DNA of 23,487 bases from DASTYK01 sp964430275. GTDB taxonomy: Bacteria; Gemmatimonadota; Gemmatimonadetes; Longimicrobiales; RSA9. Within the stretch, counting starts at the first letter, position 1; each line of letters starts with the position of its first letter. The stretch spans positions 1 through 23,487 of the forward strand of contig CAYSGF010000065.1 in assembly GCA_964430275.1 (NCBI GenBank), written 5' to 3'. Made by a program: the position numbers and the translations under genes. The notes beneath the pieces are model-generated. The model made no database searches, was not told where the DNA came from, and saw only the letters and a list, made by a program, of their open reading frames with translations. Shown piece by piece: positions 1 through 9,749 of this stretch.

Positions 1-26
1 CGCGCCCCTCCCTGGGGCGAATCAGC

Positions 27-3000
27 TCACCAGCTCTCCAGAACCGAATCCGCAGTGAACAACAGCGCCCTCTCCGCCACCGCTTCGCCCGTGATGCGCT
101 CCCAGCAGGACGCGTACAGCTCGACCTGTGCGCGGTACTTGGCGCGGCGCGCCTCGTCGATGCCGCTGCCCGCTTCATCCGACTTGTAGTCGACGACGAC
201 CCACGCGCCCGCTTCGCGGAACGCCAGGTCGAGAACGCCCTCGAGGATCTCGCGCACACGACCATCCTCGCCGATGGCAGGCGGTGCGCCGGCCTGGTGC
301 GCGATCGCTGCATACGCGGCGGCATCGACGGCGACTGCGAACGGAGCTTCGATCTGCACCTGGTCGGCCGATTGCACGCGTGACCAGAGCGTAGATGCGC
401 GCACCGCATCGATGATCCCGAGCAGCTCGTCCGTCTCCGTGGGCTCGCCGTCGCGGCCGATTGGCCGGTCCGCCGCGATCAGGAGTCCGCGTACGTGCGC
501 CCGCAACGCATCGTCGCGTGCCCCGCGCATGGCAGCCTCGAGGGCACCGTGCACGGCACTGCCCCAATCCACGCCCCGCCCGGCGGGGCCGTGGCCGCGG
601 CGCACTGCACGTTCGTCGTACTCGCTCAGCTCGCCGGCGCGCAGCTTGACCGGCGCTGCGCGATACGTGGGCAGTGCCAGGTCGCGCCGGCGCGCTTCCA
701 CCATCTCGATGCGTCGCCGCATCTCCTCCGGGTGCGCATCGAGCAACGCACGCTCCGGCGCTGCGCCCAGCGGGAAAGACAGCTCCCGGCCATGCTCCAG
801 TGCAGTCGGATACAGCATGCGCCACGGTGAAAACTTTGTGACTCGTTCGGGCGGGATCGCGATGACGAGCTCCTCTTCCGCACGCGTCGCGGCGACGTAG
901 AGCAGGCGCACCGCTTCCGCATCGGCGAACTCCTGTTCCCGCGCTTCGCGCGCTTCCCAGCCGTCCGGCTGTGCGTGCACTTTGGTCTTGAAGTTCTCCT
1001 GCTCGGTCACCCGCAACCACCCGACGGCGTGTCCTTCAGGGCCGCGCTCGACGTAGCTGTTGATCGGCGGAAGCCATTCCCCGAATGGCGCCACGAGCAG
1101 GACCACGGGCGCTTCCAGCCCCTTCGCCTTGTGCAGCGTCATCACGCGCACGACGTCCGCACGTCCAGGCCGCAGCGGCGCTTCGCCCTCGTCATCGTCG
1201 AACGCGGCCTCGAGTGCGGCCAGCGCGGCCGTCAGCGACGCATCACCGCGCGCAGCCGCGGCCCGCAATGTGTCGAGGAGGAACAGCACAGCGCCCGCGC
1301 GCGTCTCGCCGAGGTCGCCTGCCGCGGCGTGGGGCAGCAGCCCGAGCTCGTCGACGATCCGGCCGACGGCAACATCCGCCGGCTCGTCCAGCATCGATTG
1401 CCACCAGCGGCGCAGTGTCCTGAGTGCGTCCGCGACCATGCGCTCCCCTGCCGTTGCGAGCGCGTCGTCGTCGGGAATCGGCTTCAGGATCTCGAGCGGC
1501 CGGCGCGCGTCGAGCTCGGCGTCCGGAGGACCCAGGACGTAGCTCGTGAGCCGCTCGTAGTCGATGCCGAAGAAGAGCCCGGTCAGCGCAGCGAGCGTTC
1601 GCGTCGTATCACCCGGATCCTCGAGTGCGCGCAGCACGATGAGCAGCTCGTCGACCTCGTGCTCGATGCCGACGCCGCCGCCACTCACCTGTACGGGTAC
1701 ACCGCGCGCCTCGAGAGCGCGTGCGTACGCGCTCAGGAACTTGTTCATGCGCGCAAGCAGCAGGAAGTCGCCGGGCGAACGCTCGCCGATCGCGATGCAC
1801 TGCGCGATCCAGTGCGCCACCCGCTCGGGGTCTTCTGCCTCCATGATCGCGCGCCCACGCGCGCCGCCGTCGTCGAGCAGATACCATCCCATGCCTGTAT
1901 CGGGCGACGGCTCCTTCTGCGCGTTCATCACCGCGAACGCTGCCTGCTCGGGTGTTTCCTGTGCCGGAAACATTCCATGAAACGTCGCATTCACGAACGC
2001 CGCGAGTGCAGGGCGAGACCGGAAGTTCGCGGTGAGCTCGACAACCTCGCCGCACTCGCGCAGCCGCTGCTTGACCTGGTTGTAGATACCGATGTCTGCA
2101 CGACGAAACCGGTAGATGCTCTGCTTCGGGTCGCCGACCACGAACAGCGCACCTGGCCGCGGCGTCGCGCGTGTCCAGTCCGCCGTGCCATCCTCGCGCA
2201 CGGGAGCATCCGCGCCCGCGGCAAGCAGGAACACGACTTCCGCCTGGATCGGGTCCGTGTCCTGAAACTCGTCGACGAGAAGATGACGATAGCGCTCTGC
2301 CAGCTCCGCACGAGCCGCCGGCTGCTCGCGCAGGAGGCTGGCAGCGAGCATGAGCAGATCCTGGAATGTGAGCAGGCCATCGCGCACGCGGTACGCCTGG
2401 AAGGCGTCCGCTGCCCGCCGCCCGAAGTTCAGCGCGATCGGGTAGCGGTGCGCGCGCCACGCGCACAGTGCATTGCCGAGCACGCCGTCGTCCGCCATCA
2501 TGGCCGCGTACTCGTCTGACAGCGCCTTCACTCTTGCCTTGCCGGCAGCGTCGGTCGCCCAGCGGTTCTGGGTTGCCCTCGCAGAGCGCGACAGCTCGAG
2601 CAGCGCGTTCAGAAAATCGATCGGGTCCTGCCAGCCGACGATGTGACGGTGGTAGCGCAGTCGGTGCACGTTCGATTGCAGACCGTCCCAGCCGCCGACC
2701 GGCTCTTCACGCGGGATCAGCCGTTCCGCCTCGTCCATCCACCGTTCCAGTGCGCGCCGCGCGAACGTCACGTCCGGCGCGTCCCGCTCCTCCGCCTCGA
2801 ACACGACGTCCGGTTGCTCGACGAGGGTGTGGAACAGGTCCTCGAGCTGGTCCGGCCGCAGACCGACCCGATCGAGCTGGACGAGCTGCGCGTCGCCGTC
2901 GGCAGCGAGGCGGTCGAGGTGGGTGTGCCAGAAGGACACTTCGAGCTGCCGCTGCTCGGCACCCTGCAGCTCGCGAAACGCGGGATCGAGCCCTGCGTCG

Positions 3001-3479
3001 ATCGGCCGCTCACGCAGCAGGCGCGCGCAGAAGGAATGGATGGTACCGATGAACGCCCGATCGATCTCGCGCAGGGCGCGGTCGATCCGGTCGGCGATGC
3101 CGTTGTCGCCATCTGCACGCGCCGCTCGCAGCGCAGACTCGAGCGCGGTCTGGAACCGCTCGCGCAGCTCCGCGGCTGCCTTGCGCGTAAACGTGACGCC
3201 CGCGAGTTGTGTGACGGCGACACCACTCGCGACCAGCGCGAGCATCCGATGCACCATCTCCGTAGTCTTGCCGGCGCCGGCGCCCGCCTCGACCAGCAGA
3301 TTCACATCGAGCGCGCGCTGAATGCGTGCGCGTGCATCCCCGTCCGGTAACGCGGCCAGTGCCTCGTCGGTGGGCAGGATCCGGCTGCCCGGCTTCAGTC
3401 CGGCAACACCATCGCCTGCTGCGCGGGCGGGCGTCGTATCCGCAGCAAACAGGCTGAGCTGTCCCGGCAGCTCTGCCAT
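27..3479 (-). CDS. addA: AddA/RecB-like helicase-nuclease subunit (UvrD superfamily 1 plus PD-(D/E)XK nuclease)
   Basis: ATP-driven DNA helicase with a C-terminal nuclease, which with the upstream AddB-like protein should resect double-strand breaks for recombination. Seen in the 1150-residue protein: Walker A GAGAGKT at 66-72, TFTRKAAAELRERF near 97-110, motif II VDEFQDTDP at 402-410, GDPKQSIYRFR at 449-459, LTANFRSRP at 482-490, MTLHKAKGLEAPVVLL near 780-795 and RLLYVAATRA at 858-867. The nuclease domain follows, with GSAVHGALE (His977), Asp1084, DYK at 1097-1099 and QxxxY at 1118-1122. Length is usual for AddA. I chose the ATG at 3479 over an in-frame ATG at 3548 because it shares its A with the addB stop (TGATG) and has AGGGAG five bases upstream. 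This implies translational coupling. All helicase and nuclease motifs look intact. It could be called RecB-like, but the AddB partner argues for AddA. Confidence 0.95.
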   Translation of the reverse strand: MAELPGQLSLFAADTTPARAAGDGVAGLKPGSRILPTDEALAALPDGDARARIQRALDVNLLVEAGAGAGKTTEMVHRMLALVASGVAVTQLAGVTFTRKAAAELRERFQTALESALRAARADGDNGIADRIDRALREIDRAFIGTIHSFCARLLRERPIDAGLDPAFRELQGAEQRQLEVSFWHTHLDRLAADGDAQLVQLDRVGLRPDQLEDLFHTLVEQPDVVFEAEERDAPDVTFARRALERWMDEAERLIPREEPVGGWDGLQSNVHRLRYHRHIVGWQDPIDFLNALLELSRSARATQNRWATDAAGKARVKALSDEYAAMMADDGVLGNALCAWRAHRYPIALNFGRRAADAFQAYRVRDGLLTFQDLLMLAASLLREQPAARAELAERYRHLLVDEFQDTDPIQAEVVFLLAAGADAPVREDGTADWTRATPRPGALFVVGDPKQSIYRFRRADIGIYNQVKQRLRECGEVVELTANFRSRPALAAFVNATFHGMFPAQETPEQAAFAVMNAQKEPSPDTGMGWYLLDDGGARGRAIMEAEDPERVAHWIAQCIAIGERSPGDFLLLARMNKFLSAYARALEARGVPVQVSGGGVGIEHEVDELLIVLRALEDPGDTTRTLAALTGLFFGIDYERLTSYVLGPPDAELDARRPLEILKPIPDDDALATAGERMVADALRTLRRWWQSMLDEPADVAVGRIVDELGLLPHAAAGDLGETRAGAVLFLLDTLRAAAARGDASLTAALAALEAAFDDDEGEAPLRPGRADVVRVMTLHKAKGLEAPVVLLVAPFGEWLPPINSYVERGPEGHAVGWLRVTEQENFKTKVHAQPDGWEAREAREQEFADAEAVRLLYVAATRAEEELVIAIPPERVTKFSPWRMLYPTALEHGRELSFPLGAAPERALLDAHPEEMRRRIEMVEARRRDLALPTYRAAPVKLRAGELSEYDERAVRRGHGPAGRGVDWGSAVHGALEAAMRGARDDALRAHVRGLLIAADRPIGRDGEPTETDELLGIIDAVRASTLWSRVQSADQVQIEAPFAVAVDAAAYAAIAHQAGAPPAIGEDGRVREILEGVLDLAFREAGAWVVVDYKSDEAGSGIDEARRAKYRAQVELYASCWERITGEAVAERALLFTADSVLESW

Positions 3480-6400
3480 CACCACTCCCTGAGCGTGCGG
3501 AGCGCGCGCAGCGCTTCGACATCCGAGTCCCACAAGCCGTTGCTCCATTCCGCGAGCGGCGAGACCAGCTTGTCGCGACCCGCATCATGCACGCGACACA
3601 CGTCGCGCATGTCACAGAAGCGACAGTCGGCGCGCGCATCCTCCGTCGGCACGAACCAGCCGCGCGCAGCCATGTCGAGCAGGCGGTCGAGCAAATGTGC
3701 GGCGTCCTGGATGTCCGAGCGCTGGTAGATGACGCGGTCATTGCGCCCGCGCTCACCCGGAAAATGGTACTCGACGCGCCGCACCGGCAGACCGTGCAGC
3801 GCCTCCGCCCCGGTCGCGTAGAACGCGTGCTGCAGCCTGCGGCCGCCTGCGTACGTGCCGGTCTCGCGACGGAACGGGAACGTACTGCCGGTCTTGTAGT
3901 CGACGACGACGAGACCGCTCGTGTCTTCGGCGCGGTCGACCCGGTCGATCTTGCCACGGATGCGCAGCGGCCCCCCCGCCAGCTGCATCCGCACCGGCGC
4001 GTCTTCCTCGCCGAATGCCTGCTCCAGCGCTATCCACTCCCGCGGCTCGTCCATCAGCATGCGTGCGAACGCGCGCACGTCGGCGTGCAGTGCGCGGCGC
4101 TCGGCGTCGAACACGGCCGGTCCCGGGGGTGGCTGCTCGCCCTTCCACCGCTCCAGTGTGCTGTCCAGGATCGTGGCCGCGAGCTTCTGCAACTCGCCCG
4201 CTTCCGTTGCGGACGGCGCACGCGGATCTGCGGGTACACCGCGCACGCGTGCCTCCACGAGCGTTCGTTCGAAGACCTCGTGCAGCGCCGCACCTCGCTC
4301 GAGCGCGTTCAACCAGCGTGCCGGATTCGATTCGGGATCGCGCGGCGGCCGTACGCCCAGGACGTACTGCAGCAGGTAGCGGTGGGGGCAGGATCCGAGC
4401 GCCTGCAGCCGCGAGGCGGACACCAGCACGTCGCGGCCGCGCGGGTCGAACGAGCGGCGCGGCTGCAGCACGCCGTGGTACGCGCTCGGTGTGCTGGCAC
4501 TGCGTGCATCGACTGCAGCCAGGCCGCGTGCGAGCGAAGGGTACGCGGCAGCGACCGCGGCATCGCCGCGTCGCAGCACACCATTCACGTCGAGCGCGCC
4601 GAGCCACACGTCCGCGGCGTCGACCTGTGCGCGCTGCGGCACCGCGGACGCGTGCGGCGTGAGCGCGCCGTGCAGCGCATCATAATCGGCGTCCGGACTG
4701 GCGGTCTGCAGGCGAAACGCCTGCAGCAGCTCCGCTGATGGCGCAACCGCGCGCCCCTCAGCCGCGCTCCATGCAGCGTAGCTGAGTGTGACCGTGCCGC
4801 GCAGACGCGTGAGCGCCGCCGCCAGCGCGTAGCGACGCTCCTCGATCCGCTCGGCACTCGTCGGCAGTGCACCGGCCGCATCATCGGCCAGCCGCCCCCG
4901 ATCCGCATCCGACAGCAGCGCATCACCCGCAGCCGCGTCGGGGAAGCGCCCGGCATCGAGACCGACGACGAACGTCATGCGTCGTCCGGATCGGCCGGCG
5001 CCGTCGATGTCCGTGAAATGCAGCCGCCCCCCCGAGCTGAGCCACGGCGCGCGGCCGCCGGCCTCGGGTGCGGGCACCCGTTGATCCAGCTTCTCGACGA
5101 GCGTCGCGAGGGCGCCGCGCAGCGTCGTCTCACGGGTCAGCGTCGCCTCGATGCGGTCCAGCCGGTCGAGCATGCGATCCTTCGCGGCGCGATCCACCTC
5201 GGTCTGCGCGCGTGCCAGGTCGAGGGTCGCCCGAACGCCGCGTGCCAGTGCGGAAGCCGATGTCCGCCTCTGCTCGGGTGCGATCGCATCGCCCAGCACC
5301 GGCGTGGCTTCGAGGATGGGACGGAGCATCGACTCCAGCGCCAGCAGCTGCGTACGCTCCCGTTGCCGGTACTGCCGGAGCTCCGCCTCCGAGCTCTCGT
5401 CCTCACCGTCAGCGCTGTGTTCGAGCGCGCGCAGGGCAGTGCGAATCGCAGCGAGGTAGCGGGCGCGCCCGCTGCCGATGCGTAACCGCCGCAGCCGGCG
5501 TGCGAGTGTGGGACCTGCCGGAACGCCCTGGCCGCGCGGCGCGATCTCACTCCGCTCGATCAGCCCGCGGATCACGTCCTCGCGGAAGTCGTCCTCGATC
5601 CAGCGGAGGTACGCCGCGACTACCCGACCGGGTCGGGTGCGCGAGACCGGCAGCCCGGTGGCATAGCCCACCGGTATATCGAGCCGCCGCGCGAGGCCGT
5701 CCAGTGCCACGGCATAGGCTGCGGGGTCCGTCGCGGCGATCTCGGCTTCGTCCCACGAGGCGCCCGCCGCCACGATCCGCCGCATCACCTCGCGCAGCTC
5801 CGACTCGAGCGAGGTCGCGGCAAACAGGCCCAGTCCGTTCGCCGGCTGCGACGCCTCTGCCACCGCATGTACGAAGGCGAGCGGTGTTGCCGGAGCCGAA
5901 CGAACCCGCGGGCCGAGCCGGGCCGGCGGTGCGGCCAGGCCGACAACCGGATCCTCCGGCAGAACGGCCGCGCCCAGCTCTACGAGGCGTTGCAGCATGT
6001 CACCGGAAAGGCCGCGCAGGTTGTGGCCCGGGACGATCAGTAGACGCGCGTCGGGCAGTGCGTCCCGGTCACGCAGCACCGCCGTCGCGCGGCGAAAGAG
6101 GTCTGCGATGTCCACGCGGCCACGGTCGCGACGCAGCTCATCGTAGCGCTTCAGGATCGAGGCGAGTGCCTCGCGCTTGCCATCGTCTGTGAGCCGGCGG
6201 CGGATCGTGCCCGCATCGATGCCGCCCAGCCGGAGCGCCTGCACTGCCTGGGCGAACGCCCGTCGCAGGCCGACACCTTCTGCGAGCAGCGCGTAGTGCG
6301 ACGCCGTGTCTTTCTGGAGTACATGATCGATCGCGTCATCGATCAGCGCCTGCTCGTCGAATTCGTCCAGCAGCACTGCGCCCAGCGAACCGTCCGCATC

Positions 6401-6613
6401 GACGAGATCGAGCGAAACCCGCTTCGGCGTCGTCGCCTCGAAGCCGATCCACGGCTGACCTGCCACGGCGAGTGCGCGCAGCAGCTCCAGCCCTACACCA
6501 TGGCGCGGACACACGAGGAGCTTGCGTGCGAGCGGGTACGCTCGTGCCTCCTCGGCAAGGGCGCATAGCAGCCGGGAATGTCGAACAGGATCCAGCGAAA
6601 GCGGTTCTGCCAT
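3479..6613 (-). CDS. addB: AddB-like PD-(D/E)XK nuclease subunit with Fe-S cysteine staple
   Basis: Partner of AddA in a double-strand-break-processing complex. About 1044 residues from the ATG at 6613. The C-terminal third is a RecB-type nuclease: SASRLQALGSCPHRYLL (Cys742), GAALHEVFER (His778), GKIDRVD (Asp890), VVVDYKTGS (Asp905, Lys907), RRLQHAFY, then CRFCDMRDVC (Cys997, Cys1000, Cys1006). The C...CxxCxxxxxC pattern is the four-Cys 4Fe-4S staple known from AddB and related nucleases. The N-terminal part resembles an inactivated superfamily 1 helicase: where a Walker A loop would lie it reads LLVCPRHGVGLELLRAL, with no GxGKT. A TTG at 6679 gives 22 more residues but no recognisable homology, so the ATG is preferred. 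Its Shine-Dalgarno is weak. The stop overlaps the addA start by one base. Family membership is clear; equivalence to a given AddB or AdnB subtype is inferred. Confidence 0.9.
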   Translation of the reverse strand: MAEPLSLDPVRHSRLLCALAEEARAYPLARKLLVCPRHGVGLELLRALAVAGQPWIGFEATTPKRVSLDLVDADGSLGAVLLDEFDEQALIDDAIDHVLQKDTASHYALLAEGVGLRRAFAQAVQALRLGGIDAGTIRRRLTDDGKREALASILKRYDELRRDRGRVDIADLFRRATAVLRDRDALPDARLLIVPGHNLRGLSGDMLQRLVELGAAVLPEDPVVGLAAPPARLGPRVRSAPATPLAFVHAVAEASQPANGLGLFAATSLESELREVMRRIVAAGASWDEAEIAATDPAAYAVALDGLARRLDIPVGYATGLPVSRTRPGRVVAAYLRWIEDDFREDVIRGLIERSEIAPRGQGVPAGPTLARRLRRLRIGSGRARYLAAIRTALRALEHSADGEDESSEAELRQYRQRERTQLLALESMLRPILEATPVLGDAIAPEQRRTSASALARGVRATLDLARAQTEVDRAAKDRMLDRLDRIEATLTRETTLRGALATLVEKLDQRVPAPEAGGRAPWLSSGGRLHFTDIDGAGRSGRRMTFVVGLDAGRFPDAAAGDALLSDADRGRLADDAAGALPTSAERIEERRYALAAALTRLRGTVTLSYAAWSAAEGRAVAPSAELLQAFRLQTASPDADYDALHGALTPHASAVPQRAQVDAADVWLGALDVNGVLRRGDAAVAAAYPSLARGLAAVDARSASTPSAYHGVLQPRRSFDPRGRDVLVSASRLQALGSCPHRYLLQYVLGVRPPRDPESNPARWLNALERGAALHEVFERTLVEARVRGVPADPRAPSATEAGELQKLAATILDSTLERWKGEQPPPGPAVFDAERRALHADVRAFARMLMDEPREWIALEQAFGEEDAPVRMQLAGGPLRIRGKIDRVDRAEDTSGLVVVDYKTGSTFPFRRETGTYAGGRRLQHAFYATGAEALHGLPVRRVEYHFPGERGRNDRVIYQRSDIQDAAHLLDRLLDMAARGWFVPTEDARADCRFCDMRDVCRVHDAGRDKLVSPLAEWSNGLWDSDVEALRALRTLREW

Positions 6614-6686
6614 CGAGCGGTGGTTCGGGGAATGCCCGTGCGGACCCGTAAAGATGACGGAACCCGCGGACAGTGGCAATCACCGC

Positions 6687-9119
6687 TCAATCCATCCGCA
6701 GCGCGGTGAGCGGCTGAAGCCGCGCAGCCCGCCGCGCCGGTGCGGCGCTCGCCACGGCGACGAGTGCAAGCAGCGCCAGCGTGACGACACCGAACGTCAC
6801 GGCGTCGAGCGGGCTCACCCCGAGCAGGAACGCGCGCACGAGGTGCGCGCCCGCGATCGCACTGATGCCGCCGAGCACGACGCCCGGCGCGACCAGCCGC
6901 AGCGTGCTCGCGACGACGAGCCGTACGACATCGCCGCCGCGCGCCCCGACCGCGATACGGATCCCGATCTCGCGCGTGCGTCGGGCCACCATGTGCGCGA
7001 CGACCCCGTACACGCCGAGGGCGCACAGCAGCAGCGCGAGCACCCCGAGCAGCGTGGTGATCCACGCCGCCAGCCGCTGCGGCATTGTGCCGAGTGACGT
7101 GACGGCGTCCAGCGGCTGGAACCCGGACAGGGTGATGCGCGGATCGATCTCGTGCACCGCTGCCCGGATCTCGGCAGGGCCCGCTACGCCGGGCCGAGCA
7201 CGCACGACCAGAGAGAGGTCGGGTGCATAACGCTGCGGCAGCGGTAGCCAGACCGCCGCACGCGGTGCTTCCATCAGCGACTGGTCCTTTACGTCGTCCA
7301 CGACTCCGATCACCGTGTACGCCGCGCTGTCGGGGTGACTGATGCTGAGCGTACGGCCGAGTGGATCCTCCCCCGGCCATGCCCGCTCGGCGTAAGCGCG
7401 CGTGACGACCACGACGAACGGCGCATCGGATCCGTCCGTCGGGCGGAACGTGCGTCCGCGCCGCACGGGGACCCGCAGCGCCTCGAAGTAGCCGTCGCTG
7501 GCCGTGTTGAACGCCGTACCGAGCGGCCGCGCCGCGGGACCGTTCGCCCAGCCCTCCGGGAAGGTGCCGGTCTCGCGCAGGCTCATATCCAGGGGCAGGT
7601 CGGTCGCTACCCCGGCGTCGTCGACACCGGGCAGCGCCCGCAGCCGCTCCAGCATGGCCTCGACGAACTGCGTACCGGACGCGACGTCGTACCCGTCCAT
7701 CGCGAGATCGAAGCTGACCATCTGGACGTTGTCGCCATCGAATCCGGTCGGCACGCTCGCAGCCTGCTGCATCGAGCGCAGGAACAGCCCCGACGCAACC
7801 AGCAGCACGAGCGAGAACGCCACCTGCGCGGTTACGAAGAACCTGCGCATGCGCCCACTGCGGGAATGGCTGCTCTGGTTGCGCATCGCTCCGGCGAGAT
7901 CGGCCCGCGCCGCATGCAGCGCGGGTGCGAGGCCGAACAGGACACCGGCCAGGAGCGCGACGCCGAGGCCATAGCCGAGCACCCGTGCATCGGGACGGAG
8001 GTCGAGGACGATGGGAACCGGCGCGGGGAGCGCCGCGCTCGAGAGCACGTCGGTGCCCCAGAACGCGAGCAGCACCCCGGCGGCGCCGGCGAGCAGGAAC
8101 AGCATCACGGACTCGAGGACGAGCTGACGCACGACGCGGGCGCGACCCGCACCGAGCGAAAGCCGGATCGCAATCTCGCGCTCGCGCGCAACACCCCGCG
8201 CGAGCATCATGCCCGCAACGTTCGCACACGTGATCAGCAGCACCAGTCCCGTGAGCCCGCCGAGCAGACCGAGGAAGGCGGCGACGAACGTACGGCCGCC
8301 ACCCGGCACGGGTCCGATGCGCTCCGCACGCGCGCTGCGCTGCTGGTCCACATACACATCGGGATGCGTCGCCGCCAGATTCGCGAACAGGGTTGCCAGC
8401 CCCGCATTCGCCTGCTCCAGCGTCACGCCGTCTGCCAGACGGCCGACCATCTGGATCGCACTCCCGAAACGCGCGTCGAACCCATCGAAGCCGGGTCGTA
8501 TGACGCCCATCATCGCGATCGGTACGTACGCGTCCGGTCGCATCGACGGTATGTGCCCATGGAAGTCCGCCGCGGTCACGCCGACAACCGTGAACGCCCG
8601 ACGGTTCAGCATCACTGTGGTTCCGAGAGCATCCGGACGCGCGCCCAGCCGATCGGTCCAGAAGCGGTACGACACGACGACCACCGGATGCGCGCCCGGC
8701 ACGACGTCCTCCTCCGGGAGGAAGAACCGGCCCAGCGACGGGCGCCCACCCATCGCACCGAAGTACGGCGCCGAGACCGTGAACGCGACGATGCGTTCCC
8801 CGCCCTCGTCCGTGCCGAGACTGACCGGCGCGACCCGCACACCCGATACATGGGAGAATGCCCCGTGTGACTGGATGTCGCGGAGCTCCGGCAGCGAGAA
8901 GGTGTCGAAGCCGCTGCCACCGTTCGTGCGACCGATCTCGACGACGCGCTCCGGTGCCGCCACTCCCTCCGGCGGGCGGAGCAGCAGGGCATTCACGACG
9001 CTGAACACCGTCGTGCTGCCCCCGATACCCACCGCCAGGGAGATCGTGGCGACGAACGTAAAGAGAGGGTGCTGGCGAAGGGTGCGCGCGGCAGTGCGCA
9101 ACTCGAGGGAGACCGACAT
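6687..9119 (-). CDS. ADOP-family ABC transporter permease (MacB/FtsX type)
   Basis: Inner-membrane protein of about 810 residues with the duplicated FtsX/MacB permease layout. An N-terminal membrane segment (HPLFTFVATISLAVGIGG) is followed by a large periplasmic MacB_PCD-like domain, then a core of helices (GLTGLVLLITCANVAGMML, ESVMLFLLAGAAGVLLAFW, GVALLAGVLFGLAPAL). A second TM/periplasmic unit starts at FFVTAQVAFSLVLLVASGLF and ends in three helices and an ARRAARLQPLTALRMD tail. This is the shape of the acidobacterial duplicated orphan permeases, which are usually encoded without their ATPase, and no ATPase gene is in this window. Substrate unknown; MacB relatives work on lipoproteins, peptides or cell-envelope stress. 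The ATG at 9119 has CGGAG upstream; an in-frame start at 9158 would add 13 residues with no support. It lies between the His-rich exported protein and addB on the same strand. Confidence 0.9.
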   Translation of the reverse strand: MSVSLELRTAARTLRQHPLFTFVATISLAVGIGGSTTVFSVVNALLLRPPEGVAAPERVVEIGRTNGGSGFDTFSLPELRDIQSHGAFSHVSGVRVAPVSLGTDEGGERIVAFTVSAPYFGAMGGRPSLGRFFLPEEDVVPGAHPVVVVSYRFWTDRLGARPDALGTTVMLNRRAFTVVGVTAADFHGHIPSMRPDAYVPIAMMGVIRPGFDGFDARFGSAIQMVGRLADGVTLEQANAGLATLFANLAATHPDVYVDQQRSARAERIGPVPGGGRTFVAAFLGLLGGLTGLVLLITCANVAGMMLARGVAREREIAIRLSLGAGRARVVRQLVLESVMLFLLAGAAGVLLAFWGTDVLSSAALPAPVPIVLDLRPDARVLGYGLGVALLAGVLFGLAPALHAARADLAGAMRNQSSHSRSGRMRRFFVTAQVAFSLVLLVASGLFLRSMQQAASVPTGFDGDNVQMVSFDLAMDGYDVASGTQFVEAMLERLRALPGVDDAGVATDLPLDMSLRETGTFPEGWANGPAARPLGTAFNTASDGYFEALRVPVRRGRTFRPTDGSDAPFVVVVTRAYAERAWPGEDPLGRTLSISHPDSAAYTVIGVVDDVKDQSLMEAPRAAVWLPLPQRYAPDLSLVVRARPGVAGPAEIRAAVHEIDPRITLSGFQPLDAVTSLGTMPQRLAAWITTLLGVLALLLCALGVYGVVAHMVARRTREIGIRIAVGARGGDVVRLVVASTLRLVAPGVVLGGISAIAGAHLVRAFLLGVSPLDAVTFGVVTLALLALVAVASAAPARRAARLQPLTALRMD

Positions 9120-9188
9120 GGTGTGGCTCCGTGCTGGGGTGAGCCACCTACGCCGCACCCCGTCAGCAGGTTTCCGCGCCCGCGCGGG

Positions 9189-9749
9189 TCAGTGCTTACC
9201 GCCCGATCGGTGATCCATCCGCTGAAAGGCAAGGAACTCGTGAATCGCGGCGGCGGCATCCGGGTCCGACGTCCGGATGCGAACTTCACCACCGCGGGGC
9301 AACTCCCGGAACACGTAGTCGATCGCGTCTCGCTTCGCCGCCATCACCCGGGTGCCCGGCACCTCCTGCGCGTGTACCATGCCCGGAATCGAGAAATCAC
9401 CCGCCTCGAAGCGCACCGCGATGTCGCGCAGGTGCGCCCGGATCACCGCCACGCCCGCAGGGTCATCGACATCCCGCTGCAGCTCGATGCGGCCGCCGTC
9501 CTCGAGCGCATCGAATACATGCGTTGACGTGTGCTGGTCCACCCCCATTGCCGCCCGGCCGCGCTGCTGCAGCGCAGCGAAACTCGTGTCCTGACCTGCC
9601 TCGGTGCCGTGCCCCGACTCGTGTGCGTGACCGCCCGCATGATGTGCGTGGCTGCGAGTGCTGTCCGGAGAAGGGTGTTGCGCCGCAGCCGGCACTGCAC
9701 TGACGATCAGCCACACCACCGCTCCCGGGCTTACCCAGCCTCGTCTCAT
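9189..9749 (-). CDS. Exported His-rich protein of unknown function
   Basis: A 186-residue protein with a Sec signal peptide (MRRGW..VVWLIVSAVPAAA, cleavage expected before QHP). A His-rich linker at 34-47 (HAHH..HAH..HGT) could bind metal ions. A compact C-terminal domain at about 65-175 includes GVDQHTSTHVFDALEDGG, RAHLRDIAVRFEAGDFSIP, GMVHAQEVPG and PRGGEVRIRTSDPDAAAAIHEFLAFQ. From memory, proteins with this domain occur as uncharacterised exported proteins, sometimes near copper-handling genes; I cannot confirm this here. The start at 9749 is supported by AAGGAG nine bases upstream and by the signal peptide. The ADOP permease starts 69 bases downstream on the same strand, so cotranscription is plausible. 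Possible role: periplasmic metal binding (inference). Confidence 0.75.
   Translation of the reverse strand: MRRGWVSPGAVVWLIVSAVPAAAQHPSPDSTRSHAHHAGGHAHESGHGTEAGQDTSFAALQQRGRAAMGVDQHTSTHVFDALEDGGRIELQRDVDDPAGVAVIRAHLRDIAVRFEAGDFSIPGMVHAQEVPGTRVMAAKRDAIDYVFRELPRGGEVRIRTSDPDAAAAIHEFLAFQRMDHRSGGKH

Noticed and set aside
975..2519. A 514-codon plus-strand frame inside addA
   Set aside because: It lies antisense to conserved helicase motifs. Its composition is typical of high-GC antisense frames and no motif is visible.
6493..9147. A long open frame (884 codons) on the minus strand over the ADOP gene
   Set aside because: It is the out-of-frame shadow of the permease. Its Arg/Gly/Ala-rich translation shows no domain, while the other frame has clear membrane helices and family motifs.
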